Positions 43,093 through 54,880 of a DNA stretch of 64,000 nt are shown here, piece after piece. Positions within the stretch are counted from its first letter, which is position 1, and each line of letters opens with the position of its first letter. Made by a program: the position numbers and the translations under genes. The DNA comes from Epiperipatus broadwayi (Eukaryota; Onychophora; Udeonychophora; Euonychophora; Peripatidae), in NCBI GenBank assembly GCA_028023455.1, contig JAQFVV010000181.1:2382089-2446088 (forward strand), written 5' to 3'. The notes below the pieces were generated by a model. It made no database searches and was not told the DNA's origin. It saw nothing but the letters and a program-made list of their open reading frames with translations.

Positions 43093-44225
43093 ATTAATAA
43101 TAACTTACATTCTGTAGAAATTTCTATAACCTTCTACAAAGAATAAGTAAAATTGTGTGTGTATATATACCCACAAATTACTATTATTTGCTGCAGATGA
43201 GGTCTTTTTCAACTCATAGTTTTTCTTCCCACAAACATTATCAATTAATTTATTCTCAACGCATATAGAATCACATAGAGATTTCTGTTATTCATAAATA
43301 ACAATGTTTTATTATAAACACCTTAAAATCATTTTTACTTTAGCCTATTAATTTTTCAATATTAACACTGTTGTATGTGGGTTTTTTTTCAACATATATT
43401 GTATTGATAATTCTTTCTTACTAATCTCCATTTTCTTATTTTACTGTGTAATATATAGGCTTTATATTGATCTTATATTAAGTAATCAAACCCCATTTTG
43501 TAAATGAGCCTAATAAAATAGATTTTTAATGGGTTTTAAGCACATAGATATACTATATTTCGATTTATTAAGTTATTTTTATGAAAACTCACTATACGAC
43601 TTTAGTTCTATGGTTAGTCGATTTGACTTCAGTTCTACGGTTAATTTCATAGAAATATATTTTACATTTATATTGATAATTTGACTATGATATTTATAGA
43701 TATTAATTTTGTCTAATTTGATATTATCAATTATTCTCTCTTCATTTTTTTTTGAAAATCCATTGAATCTTACTTGAGTCTTTTTTAGTCTTTTTATTTG
43801 TTTATTCTTATTTTATGTTTCCATCTGATTGCATTTGTAATGTATATTTAATTGCAACTCTGAAACATGGTTTGTAAAATAGCCAAATCATCAGAAAAAA
43901 ATTAATTATCATCACAATTTTATTTTTTTTAACTTTTTATTATCATTTTAATCTGTAGAAATAATTTCTTTTAAACAAGTACAAATAGATTAGAAGATAT
44001 GTAATCACTACATTATATATCCTAGCCAATATTGACTTATGTTACTAAATTTTAATGACTAAAATTGGAATATGGTAAATATTTGTTAAATTTGTTATTT
44101 TAAATATATATTATTGTACTCTATAATGTATTATTCGAGAAAAAGTGACTAAAATAAAATAGCATTTTCATTTACAAAGTCACACCAAAAAACTCCTATT
44201 CATATATTAAATTTAATTGTTACAT
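43093..44225. other. AT-rich spacer, nothing recognised
   Basis: No supported feature. A short repeated phrase (TTCTACGGTTA and TTCTATGGTTAG) occurs near 43605-43635. Confidence 0.5.
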
Positions 44226-44665
44226 TTTCATTGTCAAACTTCCTCCACTCACAACTTTGACACCATCCATTTCAGATAAATACAATAATGATTATTACTA
44301 ATAATTACCAAAACTAGAGATTATCTCTAGCACAGATATAAACTTTAAACCTCAGTTAAAGATTAATATATCTGATTTTTTATTTATTTTACATACACGG
44401 AGTTATTAACCTTTCTCTCTCCCATGTGTAATATCTTATAGATATAATAAACACCTCCACACTTCTCCATTTTTTTAAAATTCACTTAAATAAAGATATA
44501 ATAAAAGACAAGATATATATGAGAGATAGTGACCTGGGCCAACTGATGAGCACTGGTTCAGCGCAAAATGCATCTTGGGGGTCATTTGTCTTTTATTATA
44601 TCTTTATTTAAGTGAATTTAAAAAGAATGGGGAAATATGGAGGTGTTTATTATATCTATAAATTT
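44226..44665 (+). repeat. Family A-related element with foldback and ribozyme
   Basis: The part 44441-44512 and its reverse complement at 44586-44657 form arms of about 70 bp (AACACCTCCA...TTCACTTAAATAAAGATATA). The centre holds a family A hammerhead region. The upstream part (GTCAAACTTCC, ACAACTTTGACACC) resembles a decayed reverse copy of the family A B-box segment. The sequence differs enough from the 18-kb array to count as a subfamily. Confidence 0.65.
44539..44578 (+). ncRNA. Hammerhead relic, family A subfamily
   Basis: CCAA, intact CTGATGA, stem II GCACTG-GTT-CAGCGC (one A-C mismatch), then AAAA in place of GAAA, stem III ATGCAT, cleavage triplet AUC, TTGG. The loss of the essential G at the GAAA core should abolish cleavage. 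The palindromic ATGCAT stem III again has no loop. Confidence 0.7.
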
Positions 44666-45332
44666 AATTTCTATTTTAATTGTTTTACAACATTATATAT
44701 CTGTAATGATTTCATCATTTCTTGGAACTTTTCATTCTTATTTTTAATTCCATGTTTCCATGCATTTTTATAACAAGAATTGTAGTTGCTTTTATACACT
44801 TTATACTTTTTCTTTGTACTTATTAATTCTTGACATATTTTTTTTTTGCTTAAATAACTTTTACCCCATTTTGTTTGAAATTTTTGATCATCTTCTACAG
44901 CTTTTTTATCACTTAGCCTTTGTATCTTTTATTCTTTTATTTTCTTTTTTAAAAACATTACACTTATTTAGCTTTTATAAGTAAGTTTTTTGCATTATAT
45001 TTATATTCCTTTGTTTACTGAATGTATTTATATTGCCTATCAAAAAATTATTGATTTTTTTTTAAATTTATGTTTTTGTCCTAAATATTTATTTCTTATT
45101 CCGAGACATTTTCAAAGTCCTTTTAATATCTTAAAACTATTTGTATGCTTAGCTTAATTAAAAGAAGTAGTTCTAAATATTATTGATATCAGTTATTAGT
45201 ACTGATTTTTATAATAGTTTTTTCTCTATCTTTGCATTTATCTTCAGTTTGCAATACAATATTTCTATGATCATGTTTTATGATGAAACTTTTAAACACA
45301 TTTTAATCTTAAAATCCATGTTTTCTTTTAAG
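44666..45332. other. T-rich spacer, nothing recognised
   Basis: The open frame 44760-44984 is made of Phe/Leu/Tyr from T-rich sequence and is not a credible gene. Confidence 0.5.
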
Positions 45333-45347
45333 AAAAATGTGTAATCT

Positions 45348-46285
45348 TCGAGGGTGGAGATCTATCAGATGGAATGACTGGTTGTTCAGTTACAATCTGG
45401 GGAAATTTCCTTTGGAGGATGTGGATCAGAGAGTGGCACTTTGGGTAATATATTGAGAAAGTTGAATGCAGTGACATACCATTATTTTTCCTATACTGCT
45501 GCATGCATTCAATTCCTATGGCTACTGTTTTACCTTTTCATAAAAGCCATGCACAGATTCGATTAATTTTGGTGTTGAATGTCTTTGTCATGTTTATGAT
45601 GGGTAGATAGTAGCTAATCTTCACCATTATCTTGATGTTGAGGAGTGAGATTTTTCCTTGCAGAGATAGGTATACCCTGGCAAGGTTTTTAACTGTGTTG
45701 GTGGTGGCTTCAATGATGGAATTCTGTATTTGTATCGACATGGCTTGTGGTGACTTGTATATGGGGAACCCCAAAAAGCTTTGGGGTCCTCTGAGAAACA
45801 CGATGAGATCTTCTTGCCAGTTTTAATTTTCCAGGCTGATGACTTGTTAAGGTTGAAGAAAAGTTTGGAGGATTTGGAAATTTTTTTTATTATTTGGATG
45901 AGGGGTTTTAGATATTTTGGGGAAGATAGGGTGACAAGTACATCATCCATGAAGGTGAATGCTTTACAGTGTTTCTTCAGCTGGGGTACATAGATTCCTG
46001 GAAGCCCTGCCTCAATCAGTTTAAGAAGGGAATTTAAGTAGAGGATGAATAGAAGACCACTAAGTGGAGATCCTTGGGGTATAGATCTCGAAGGAACAAA
46101 ACCATCTGTAAAGAAAACATTTAGGGAAATGTGGACCAATCTGTTATTTACTAGATTGTCCAATATCTGAATGGTTTGAATTGGAATGTCTAGTGCTGAG
46201 AGGCTATTGAGCAGGATGTTGACATCTACTGAGTCAAACACCTCAGAGATGCCCAACTGAATGGCAATGGGTTTGTATAGATTCT
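45348..46285 (-). pseudogene. LINE reverse transcriptase segment (inverted part)
   Basis: Minus-strand frame 45627-46256: FDSVDVNILLNSLSALDIPI (motif A region; a D is retained), SIPQGSPLSGLLFILYLNSL (motif B), KAFTFMDDVLVTLSS (motif C with both catalytic aspartates, FMDD), FFNLNKSSAWKI. It shifts frame near 45800 into KAFWG / PQSFLGFPIYKSPQAMSIQI and goes on to KIMVKISYYLPIINMTKTFN. This is the best-preserved RT palm of this LINE group. The polymerase would copy LINE RNA at the nicked target. Confidence 0.85.
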
Positions 46286-46289
46286 TGGA

Positions 46290-46964
46290 TCTGATATGAT
46301 CACAGAGGACAGACCTCCACCCTTGAAGATAAGCTGGCTAAATCAGATACTTGACTACCTTTTTGCTCACAATAGCCATTCAGCCCTAGTATTCAGACAG
46401 AAAATCTCTATTTGGGATGCTCATGACCTGTTATTTCCACTCAAAACTCTACCCTTCCTTCCCTTGGTAGTAACAATCAGGTGGTCACCAGGTTTTTCAA
46501 ACATCTCAAGCTAGAGCCAAGGTTCCTGGACTTCCTAGTGAAAATCAACCTGGATTCACTCCAGACAAACTGGTTCCTACCCTGCAGGAGATTCTTCAAG
46601 AACATAGATCCTATGTGTCACAACTGCTACAGAACCTCTGAAACCTTTGACCATATGATAAATGATTGCCCCAGCATATGAAAAAATCAAAACATTCATT
46701 TCTCGCAACTGCCATATTTCCCTGAACAAAATATTAGATATCAAGAGCTGCTTCCTGTCTAGGGATTATGTCATCTCAAGACTTTCGACCTTCATCACTT
46801 CTGCCACCTGGATGGTCAGATGTCAAAACAAGTTCACCATTTCTCATCCCAAGTCTGAAGACATATTCATTCTAAGTTTGAAGGAATTTCGCCATAAGGA
46901 CAGTATCATCTCATCCAGATTTTTATTTGACAACACATGGAGCCTGATTAAGCTAGATTAAACA
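46290..46964 (+). pseudogene. LINE C-terminal domain (CCHC) segment
   Basis: Plus-strand frames: EDRPPPLKISWLNQILDYLF (46296-46512), then FLDFLVKINLDSLQTNWFLP, CHNCYRTSETFDHMINDCPS (46484-46678; C-x2-C...H-x4-C finger), then ISRNCHISLNKILDIKSCFL and ITSATWMVRCQNKFTISHPK to a stop near 46959. Two frameshifts separate them. The 3' region ends TTTCAATAAAGTTATTTATATATA before the target duplication. Confidence 0.85.
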
Positions 46965-47090
46965 ACACCAGTAACACATCAGACCATCTGGTTGCCCAAG
47001 CAACATGGATTACTTTTATTTTATTTACAATTGTATCATTCTTACATATGTATTTCAATAAAGTTATTTATATATAAAAATGTGTAATCT

Positions 47091-48130
47091 AAAATCTGAT
47101 AATTTTAGTTTGAATATTTCGACGTTTTTTTTAGAAAAACATACTGTAAAAATTAACTTTTGTTTCTTCACCAATTCTACAAGTTTATGTTGTCTTTTAT
47201 TTTTGTTTCTACTTCTAAATTTACCAACTGAATCATCGTGTTTAGATGTTTGTTTGTTTTTAATTGTAGCATTAAAATATTTCCCTATGATATTAACGTA
47301 GCTGTCCAATTCAAAAAGATTTGTTTATACAAATTCTTCACTTTTTCAAAATAAAAACATTTTAAAACATAGATCATTAATACTGTATAACTTTTTATAT
47401 CTTCTATTAAAGTAGAATTACTAATATTCCTATTTTGTCTGATATATAAATTTTTAAAATGTTGTTCATATTTTGTTTTACAATAAGTTCTTTTTTACTT
47501 GATCTTCTATTATTTGAGCATAGAGTATATAAAGTAAATTACTTGTAATTTTGCGAAACAATTGCCTCTTTGTTTTTTTTTTTGTTTTTTAGACTTTATA
47601 AAAAGACAGGTTTTCTTTAATTCCTGCAATCTTTTACTTAAACGCGATCAACAGTTGTAGTTAGTCATATAAAAATTGTAATAAGATAATAGCTTTAACT
47701 TTTACATCTCTGTTTGTACTAGTGATTCTAGTAAATGTAAACCATAATTTAGTATTGTCTATCAAGTTTTAAGTATAAATATAAAAAATTAGTACATATG
47801 TATATTCTGTTCTTAAAACATGGAAGTAATGTCTTAAAAAAATCTTTCTGACTTTTTAAAACAAAAATAAATGTTATCATTGTTGTTTTGGACTTAAACT
47901 CAAAAAAAAAAAAATGCTGAACTTATCCCTCTTGTCCATATATTTTGATGAGCACTCAATAAAACTTCTTTTATTCTGTAAATGGCAAAGGAGTTTTCAT
48001 GATTTTTTTAAATTCTCAGACAGGAGTCAAGTGCTTTGTTTTTTCGTGATAACAAACTTTTATTTTCAGACTTATTAATACAAATAGACATAGGCGTTTC
48101 AGTTAGTTACTTTGTTTGATATATATATAT
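47091..48130. other. AT-rich spacer, nothing recognised
   Basis: Opposing open frames at 47064-47309 are low-complexity and mutually overlapping. Nothing else is supported. Confidence 0.5.
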
Positions 48131-48348
48131 ATTGATACGAAGGTTTTCACGGGTTGCATATATAAAAGATATATTTTGCGGGTCCATCCGTGTTAAAATA
48201 TTTTAAATATTGATATACTGACGTTTCGACTTGGTAACACAAGTCATCCACTGAGTGATAAAAGGTAGAAAGACGGTTGTAGAGGCGCTACAATCACTGA
48301 TTTGAAAAAAAAAAACGTTAAAGTTCCACCAATAGCAAAAATGATAAA

Positions 48349-48597
48349 TTAAGAATGTTTTTTAAAAAAATCTTTCCAAATAGGAGGAAGTTTGCTTGTA
48401 TCATCTCGCTTATTGATACAATCTGGCCTTTTAAGTATCTCAATGGCTTCTCTAATTTTGAACTGGTATAGATTATCACATCTGGATATGATCCTGGTAC
48501 TAGAAAAATTAATTTTATGACCTGAATCCATAGTATGGAGTGAGAGTGCTGATGATGATGAATGTTGTTTAACTGCATTAGCATGCTCATCTTGCAT
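48349..48597 (-). pseudogene. PLE GIY-YIG C-terminal fragment, minus arm
   Basis: DEHANAVKQHSSSSALSLHT, MDSGHKINFSSTRIISRCDN, REAIEILKRPDCINKRDDTS, KLPPIWKDFFKK. This is the region after the GIY-YIG core of a canonical PLE (TGH block, REAIEI block, then LPPIW near the end). It is 5'-truncated upstream of the catalytic YIG. Confidence 0.85.
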
Positions 48598-48605
48598 CAG
48601 TGTTA

Positions 48606-48842
48606 GGAGAGATGAGCATGCTAATGCAGTTAAACAACATTCATCATCATCAGCACCCTCACTCCATACTATGGATTCAGGTCATAAAATTAATTTTTCT
48701 AGTACCAGGATCATATCCAGATGTTATAATCTATACCAATGCAAAATTAGAGAAGCCATTGAGATACTTAAAAGGCCAGATTGTATCAATAAGCGAGATG
48801 ATACAAGCAAACTTCCTCCTATTTGGAAAGATTTTTTTTAAA
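48606..48842 (+). pseudogene. PLE GIY-YIG C-terminal fragment, plus arm
   Basis: The same fragment on the plus strand: DEHANAVKQHSSSSAPSLHT, MDSGHKINFSSTRIISRCYN, REAIEILKRPDCINKRDDTS, KLPPIWKDFF. Differences from the minus arm include P for L and YNLYQCK for DNLYQFK. The annotated open frame starting at 48600 is a different, meaningless frame. Confidence 0.85.
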
Positions 48843-49045
48843 AACATTCTTAATTTAACATTTGTGCTATTGGTGGAACTTTAACGGTTTTTTTTCAAAT
48901 CAGTGATTGTAGCGCCTCTACAACCATCTTTCTACCTTTTATCACTCAGTGGATGACTTGTGTTACCAAGTCGAAACATCAGTATATCAATATTTAAAAT
49001 ATTTTAACATGGATGAACCCGAAAAATGCCTTATATATATATATA

Positions 49046-50199
49046 TATATTAGTTACATGAACTAAAGATATTATATATAATTGTATTCAATTGGATAGA
49101 GGGGTGAAAGGAAATTCATGTATGACTAAAATCTACTTGATCTGCAATTAAATTCTTTTGCAGAGGACTTTGTCTGCAGTTAAATTCTCTAGCAAAATAT
49201 TTTTTGTTATACTTCTCTATAGAGATATTCGAAGTTTCTGTTTAAAATCTTACTCATACTTACAATCACATGTCTATGTTCAGAATAGAATTAGAAGGTT
49301 CTAAGCATTTAGATCACTTTATAATAGGATGCAGCTATTGAAATACATATATAGTGAAAGAATAATTTAATGTTTTTACACTGATGGGGATATAGTAAAC
49401 TTTAGTGTGATGAGTGTATTGCTGTAGATCAGCGATCTAATTGATTATTTGTCAAATGGCTGACTCCGAAGGGCAGATTTTGAAATCCAAACTCCATGGG
49501 TTGAAGGCCAGCTCTTTAGTTAACTGAATTTAACAGTTGTGTGAATTCTTGAGAAATTAAATAATTGTATTATATAAACTCTTTATAAAAACATTTGAAA
49601 CAAAAATTAAAACGCTTTAAAAAGTATAAGGCTTCAAGAGAAGTCACTAATTTTAATCAAAAGTTTACAAAAAAACTTAAAAATAACCAAAGTGTTATAT
49701 ACTAAAAGATTTGATTGGTGAAAAAAAAAATTGTAATATTCAAATACTAAAAAGCAGTTTTAAATAAAAGTAATTTAATAAGAAGAAAATTTAAAAAATA
49801 TATAGAAATAGTAAGTCCAATAAAAAATATGTTAGGAAAAAGTAACGTTTTATTTATTAATAATTATGATGCAGATATATTGGAACATGATTTAATGTAC
49901 AGTAAATGATTTATATACAAACAGAAATAAATTATTTAATTAAAAATACAATACAGTATAAAATAGCTCAGTTAAAAACTATAGATAATGAGCAAAAGAT
50001 AAAAAAAAAAATAGAATGGCATCATCGTCAGTAAAATGCTATAAAGATATGTTAAAACTTTGAAATGAAATTTAATGTATATACTTTCAACCTATACGTC
50101 ATAATCAGATTGTGAGCACATGCATGGAAAGTTTTCTCAGGTTAATTAATTCAGTTTAACATATTTAATCTCTGTTTTGATAATTTTATATTACTATTA
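49046..50199. other. AT-rich spacer, nothing recognised
   Basis: The stretch 49425-49520 is less AT-rich (GGCTGACTCCGAAGGGCAG, CCATGGGTTGAAGGCCAG) and vaguely recalls the ends of hAT-type elements, but no terminal repeats are visible. Otherwise nothing. Confidence 0.4.
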
Positions 50200-50780
50200 T
50201 TAGTGCCAAAGTATCAAGATCAATTTGATTTACAAATTTCAAACTTTCTACTCTCACATCTTTGACACTATCTATTTTAGATAAATACATAAATGACTAT
50301 TAGACTAGAAATTATCATATTACTATTAGCCCTGATGTAAAGTTTAAACTTACTTAAAATTAACATATATTAGCTTTTATTAAAAAACATACTATCAATC
50401 TATCTCCATCCTCATTTTTTAGATATATTTAAGTCCTTCTTTTTACCATACATTCTAAAAATACATGAATAAAGACATCTGAAAAAGATAAATAACCCCA
50501 AGATGAATTTCATGCTGAAACAGCAACCTTCATATAACCCAGATCAGAATTACTCAAGGATGTCATTATTTGCTCAATTTTTCTCTATAACAAATAACTA
50601 CAGTTCATTTGCAAGGTCAAGCGCTGTGTACTCATATCTATGACACTATTCACTTTAGGTAAATATATGATTGATTATTGTTAATCATTTATTTAGCACT
50701 GACTTATCATGAAATAAATGGAGGGGGGTATGTTTATCTTTTTGTCTTTATTTATAGTTCTCAAGAATATTAGATGAAAT
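50200..50780. repeat. Decayed family A-related element
   Basis: Shares phrases with 44226-44665 (CTTTGACACTATCTATTTTAG and GATAAATACAT near 50265; ACATCTGAAAAAGATAAATAACC near 50470). The minus strand at about 50504-50540 reads TTTCAGCATGAAATTCATCTTGG, which is the 3' half of a family A ribozyme; the CTGATGA half is unrecognisable. Confidence 0.55.
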
Positions 50781-51084
50781 GAAAATTTTAAATATATATA
50801 TTATTTATAACAAATATGTTTTCCCTGAAACAAAAAATAAATGGTCAACCCAATAATAGACAATTATCAATTATTGCATTAGCTAGAAATATAAAAGCAT
50901 TTCTGAGATTAATAATATTTCTGTATTCATTATTGGATAATCTCTGGTCTAATGAATGACTAATAAAAATTATTAATATCATTTCTGAGATATTTTGTTT
51001 GGGTTCTTTTAGAAAAATAAATTGAAATTAGGGCATTATTTATTAATGTATTTAAATGATTTGTTGGAAAGTATAAAAATGTTA
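50781..51084. other. AT-rich spacer, nothing recognised
   Basis: A plus-strand stretch reads NGQPNNRQLSIIALARNIKA, unrecognised. Nothing else is supported. Confidence 0.4.
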
Positions 51085-51290
51085 AAAGAAAATTATATAA
51101 AAATTTATGGACACTTGAAGTCTTAACCTGGATTCTAAAAAAAAATTGTAAAAGACAGAACGACATAAATTGTGAGTTGGATGGATGAATTAAAAACTGC
51201 TGGATTGATAAAGATAAGATAGTATAGATTAGAGAAATCGATATTAAACATGGACAGACTTTCACAATGTAATCGTAGCTGAAATGCTTA
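51085..51290 (+). pseudogene. Very decayed RTE-like 3' end
   Basis: The bases GTCTTAACCTGGATTCTAA, TTGTAAAAGACAGAACGAC, GTTGGATGGATGAATTAAAA and ATGGACAGACTTTCA follow the order of the RTE 3' coding end (TGGATTCCAAGAGATTGTAA, GAGATGGATGGATGAAATAA, GGAGAGACCTTCA). Identity is low, so this is older than the other copies. The minus-strand open frame across it is a by-product. Confidence 0.4.
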
Positions 51291-52790
51291 TAAAGTCAAA
51301 TGCTTTTTAAATAATTTTCAAAGCTATAACATACTCACCAATATATTAAATCAGCTAATTCTCTTTAGGTTGGTATCATAAGTTTCTGTAGAAGAGTTGT
51401 AATGTTTTTTTTAGAATTGATAAAGCTGTAATTTATAATATATTCTTCTTCGTTTTTTCTTATATAGCAATATCTCTATTAAACTTTTATATTCATCTGG
51501 TTTATTATTATTTAAACTATGATAAATAGATTTACCAGCAATTTCTATATTCCTTTCTTGTAAAATATCTATAATAATTTTATCATTTCCTAGAGCATTT
51601 TCATTTGTTATAAATCAACAATATATATATATATAATTCGATGTCTGTATTTCTTCAAAGCAATATACATAATTATATAATTGAATATTTATAAATACAG
51701 TAATCATATATGTTTATATATATACGAGTTAAATTCCACAACAAATATATTTTCAAAAGTAGTTAACTCAGGTTTTCGATATATTGCATCTTTATCCTAG
51801 CAAGATTACAATTAATTTTAGCAAATCTAATTGTATGTATGAATATAAATTGAAAGACCAGTTACGAAAAAGAGGAATACTATTGACTCTTACCTTAACA
51901 GAATTTTTTTGAAGTAATTGTATATTCATTATAAATTGAAAGACTAAAGTTTTTATTATGAGGAATGTTATTGGCTCTAAAATATAACGGAATTTTTTGA
52001 ATAAGTTATATCTAAGTTTCTTTTATTTTACTTTTTTTCTCCAGACATTTTAGGTCTGGCAGGGTAATTTCCTTTCATATTTAAAAAAGCAGAATTATAT
52101 TGTCTGATGTTTTAGCTCTATTATATAGGTGAACTTGGTAGTTATTGCGTACTTTGAATTTCTTAATTTGCCATATTATATAGCTTACAAATCTAACAAT
52201 CCACAGCATAAGTCAGCCGGGCTTTATCATCAGTTTTAAGTTTAATCTTAGAATTTTTAATTAGCCGATTTAAATATAAAGAACATTAAATTGTAAAGTC
52301 TTTATTCAATAAGTAAATTATTTTTCTATGCAAATTAAAAATATAGAGCTTATCAATCAATGGTTTTCTAATAGAGTTTCTGGTGTTTTCTATCATTTGT
52401 ATGTTTATAAAGTTTTTTATTTACTTATCAAGCATGCATTTAGAATATCCAATTATGATCAAATAATTTGTATAATTCTGTATGGCTTATTACATATCCA
52501 GGTGATCAATATTATTGTATTATCTTTTTAATTTTATATCTGAAAATTTAATAGATTTATTACCTGTTTAATTTTGGGGATTTTTATTTAAATTATTAAG
52601 CATTACCTGAATAAGCTTATGAGGAACACATACACAATATTATTAAAATATCATATGCCCTACTAAGCATCACATTACATTTCCTTACATTTTATTACTC
52701 TAATCTCTTTAATGTCATATAATATAAGCTTTTATAATCAATATATGCCATATGGAGATGCATAATAAATCCCTATCCTGTTCTATCCTT
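51291..52790. other. AT-rich spacer, nothing recognised
   Basis: No supported feature over 1.5 kb. Two blocks near 51850 and 51935 share ATAAATTGAAAGAC. Confidence 0.5.
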
Positions 52791-52862
52791 TCTAAATATC
52801 CCCAAAATAGTTTCTAGCTTATAGCTTTTATCAGGGAAGAGCTTTTAGATTTTTTTGAACAG
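52780..52862 (-). repeat. Decayed family C hammerhead repeat
   Basis: The minus strand reads CTGATAAAAGCTATAAGC, TAGAAACTATTTTGGGGAT, colinear with family C (CTGATGAAAGCCACAAGC, TAGAAACTAGTCTGGGGAT). The core G8 is changed to A and the stem III palindrome is lost, so it should be inactive. A fainter trace (TTGATAAAAGTCATAAGCTA) is at 53243-53262 on the plus strand. Confidence 0.65.
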
Positions 52863-54880
52863 TGCACTTACTAAAACTTATACTAGATGGATAAAAGTGA
52901 CAATAATATAAGATTATGCTAGTAAACAACAAGATGAAAGTAAAGATAATGTCTTGATTAATGAGTCATGTGATGTCTTAATGATATAGTACCATTTCAG
53001 GCCAAAGAATAAAGGAGCCTAAGGTTATTAAGAGATGCCATCAAAATGTATAAAAACTTAACTGGTTTTAGATCTATATAACTATGCAAGCAAATAGATT
53101 CTCATTGAAAGAATTAATGTTTTCAGCCTTAACTGATAATTTATTGACACAACAAAAAGGTAAAAAAAATGTCTGCTAGAGGAAAGGTGGATTATATCCA
53201 AAGATCCAAGTGCATTGTTAAAAATCCATAAAGATCCTCATTGATAAAAGTCATAAGCTACATCTCTTAAAACTATGTTTCAAAAGATCCTGAATATTTG
53301 TGGACCAACTATATTTAGCAAGTCATGGAGTTTAATGACATCAAAACAAGCCATTCTAAAAAAAAAAAAAAAAATAGCATCCTTTATATTGTGAAATCAA
53401 ACGATGAAATTTATTATCTAGCTTCCAAAACAAATTCAGTATGAATCTATTCAACATTTGCTGTGATTGTGACAATAAACTCCATCAAAATCGAACATAA
53501 AGTTTAAAGAATGGATGTTCTTGTGAAGCTTTATATCAGTGAATATCTGTGGGGTGAGAGTGGACAAATGCTGAAGCTATGAAAAAGTGCTTTATTATTA
53601 TATTTTTGATAACAGTGGATATAAATTCGTCCTTTATCTTTTAATATTATAATCATTAGATCTCTCAAATTTAATAAAATACATTTGTAGATATAAAAAG
53701 GTAAACAACTTTATCAAGCAACACAAATCGATTATCTTTATCCCTTTAAAATAAACAATGTTCTCTTCTTTAAAAAATATTAAATTTCAATATTTTTTGC
53801 TCAAGATCTATTAGCAAGTTTTTTGTTGTTTTTTTTTTTAAAAAAAAAGGATTAAACTTTATTGGTATAAAATGTTTTACAAGGTAAGCATTGATTTAGG
53901 TAGTATAATATGGAGATCTAAGATAATACACTGTACTTTTTGTCCATAGAGTTTCCAAAAATTGATCAACCTGTGACAACTCAGAGCATTAGTCCATGAG
54001 ATGATTAATTATTAAAAGTAAACCTAGGATACAATTAGGAATTATTTGTAAAGTCTAGAATTCAAATATGAATAGCGTTTTAGGAGTACAATATTAAAAA
54101 ATCCAATTTGCAGCAGATAAGTTGAGGAATAAAAAAACACTTGAGATAATATAAAATACAGGACAAGCCAATCTACTGTTCAGTTCTCCTGAATGGCCAC
54201 GAATATCCCCAGAAGAGAGCAATCCAGCATACTTTGAAAGACTTTATGGAGAACTAGCCAAAAAAACTAAGCTTTGAAATGTCTCTGCTGAAAACCATTC
54301 TAGTCCATCACGAAGTGCCATATGAACAGCAAAAGGGCAACCTTATCAATAATCACATTGGAAATAATAGTAACAAATAAGATGAATCACTTGTAATTAA
54401 AACCATTAGGCTAAACTGCAGATTACTTTGCAATAACACATGAATAAAATCAATTATAAGAATAATACTAAAAAATCGCTAAAAAATAACGTTATTTCTC
54501 CTTTCTTATGAATGAGAAAAATCGGAAACGATCCCCATAGCACACTCATCCCAGCTCCCATATTCAACTGAACTAGGATTTAATCTCCCAGAGCCCCTCC
54601 TGACCATCAGACTCTCTCATTCACTCAGAAAAATTAAGTAAAAGGAAGAATTTTCATTAAAATGCAAAATCATTGTAGTAATCATTTGAAATTTTAACGA
54701 CTGCCATATAATTTGTACAGTGTTTTTATAAATGTTGAAAATGTTTTACTTGTGATAACATGTTGACATAACTTGTATATAAAAAGAGAGTTAAGAAACT
54801 CCTCTTTTAAATAGGAATAGTTTTAGAAAATATTAATTCCTTAAATTAAGAAAAAAGGAACTAAAACAGGGAGCCAGTAA
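52863..54880. other. Mixed spacer with unassigned relics
   Basis: 53695-53800 is an inverted counterpart of 57060-57165 (GAAGAGAACATT, TTGCTTGATAAAGTTGTTTA), probably a decayed PLE piece. 54170-54330 and 54530-54620 are less AT-rich and contain a stop-free run (FSSPEWPRISPEESNPAYFE) that I cannot assign. No intact gene. Confidence 0.4.

Larger units (their letters stand above)
45333..47090 (+). mobile_element. CCHC-LINE with 5' inversion and 15-bp TSD
   Basis: AAAAATGTGTAATCT flanks the insertion at 45333-45347 and 47076-47090. The right part (46290-47075) is on the plus strand and holds the LINE C-terminus and 3' end. The left part (45348-46285) is the adjoining upstream piece of the same LINE, inverted. 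A short piece around ATCTCCACCCT is present in both parts (45357-45375 on the minus strand, 46310-46330 on the plus strand). This is the signature of twin priming during target-primed reverse transcription. It is the best-defined insertion in the window. Confidence 0.85.
48131..49045. repeat. 0.9-kb PLE palindrome
   Basis: Two copies of a PLE 3' end face each other: arms 48166-48592 and 48610-49036, about 427 bp each, symmetrical without net indels and differing at only a few positions by eye, with a 17-bp spacer. Both outer ends carry TTTTCACGGGTTG- or GGATGAACCCG-type sequence and (TA)n. Head-to-head joining at the 5' truncation point suggests the RT switched strands or two copies ligated. 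Such a DNA palindrome would be unstable in cloning and is likely recent. Confidence 0.9.

Noticed and set aside
44760-44984. 74-codon hydrophobic open frame as a membrane protein
   Set aside because: T-rich DNA always gives Phe/Leu/Tyr runs; no start context or neighbour supports it.
48218-48262. Hammerhead in the PLE palindrome (GACTTG...CAAGTC, GAAACGTC)
   Set aside because: The 3' half and stem II look right for a Penelope hammerhead, but the 5' core reads TGGATGA instead of CTGATGA and stem I does not pair in either arm, so I did not call it.
49425-49520. hAT-like DNA transposon end
   Set aside because: Only a vague likeness; no terminal inverted repeat or 8-bp target duplication found.
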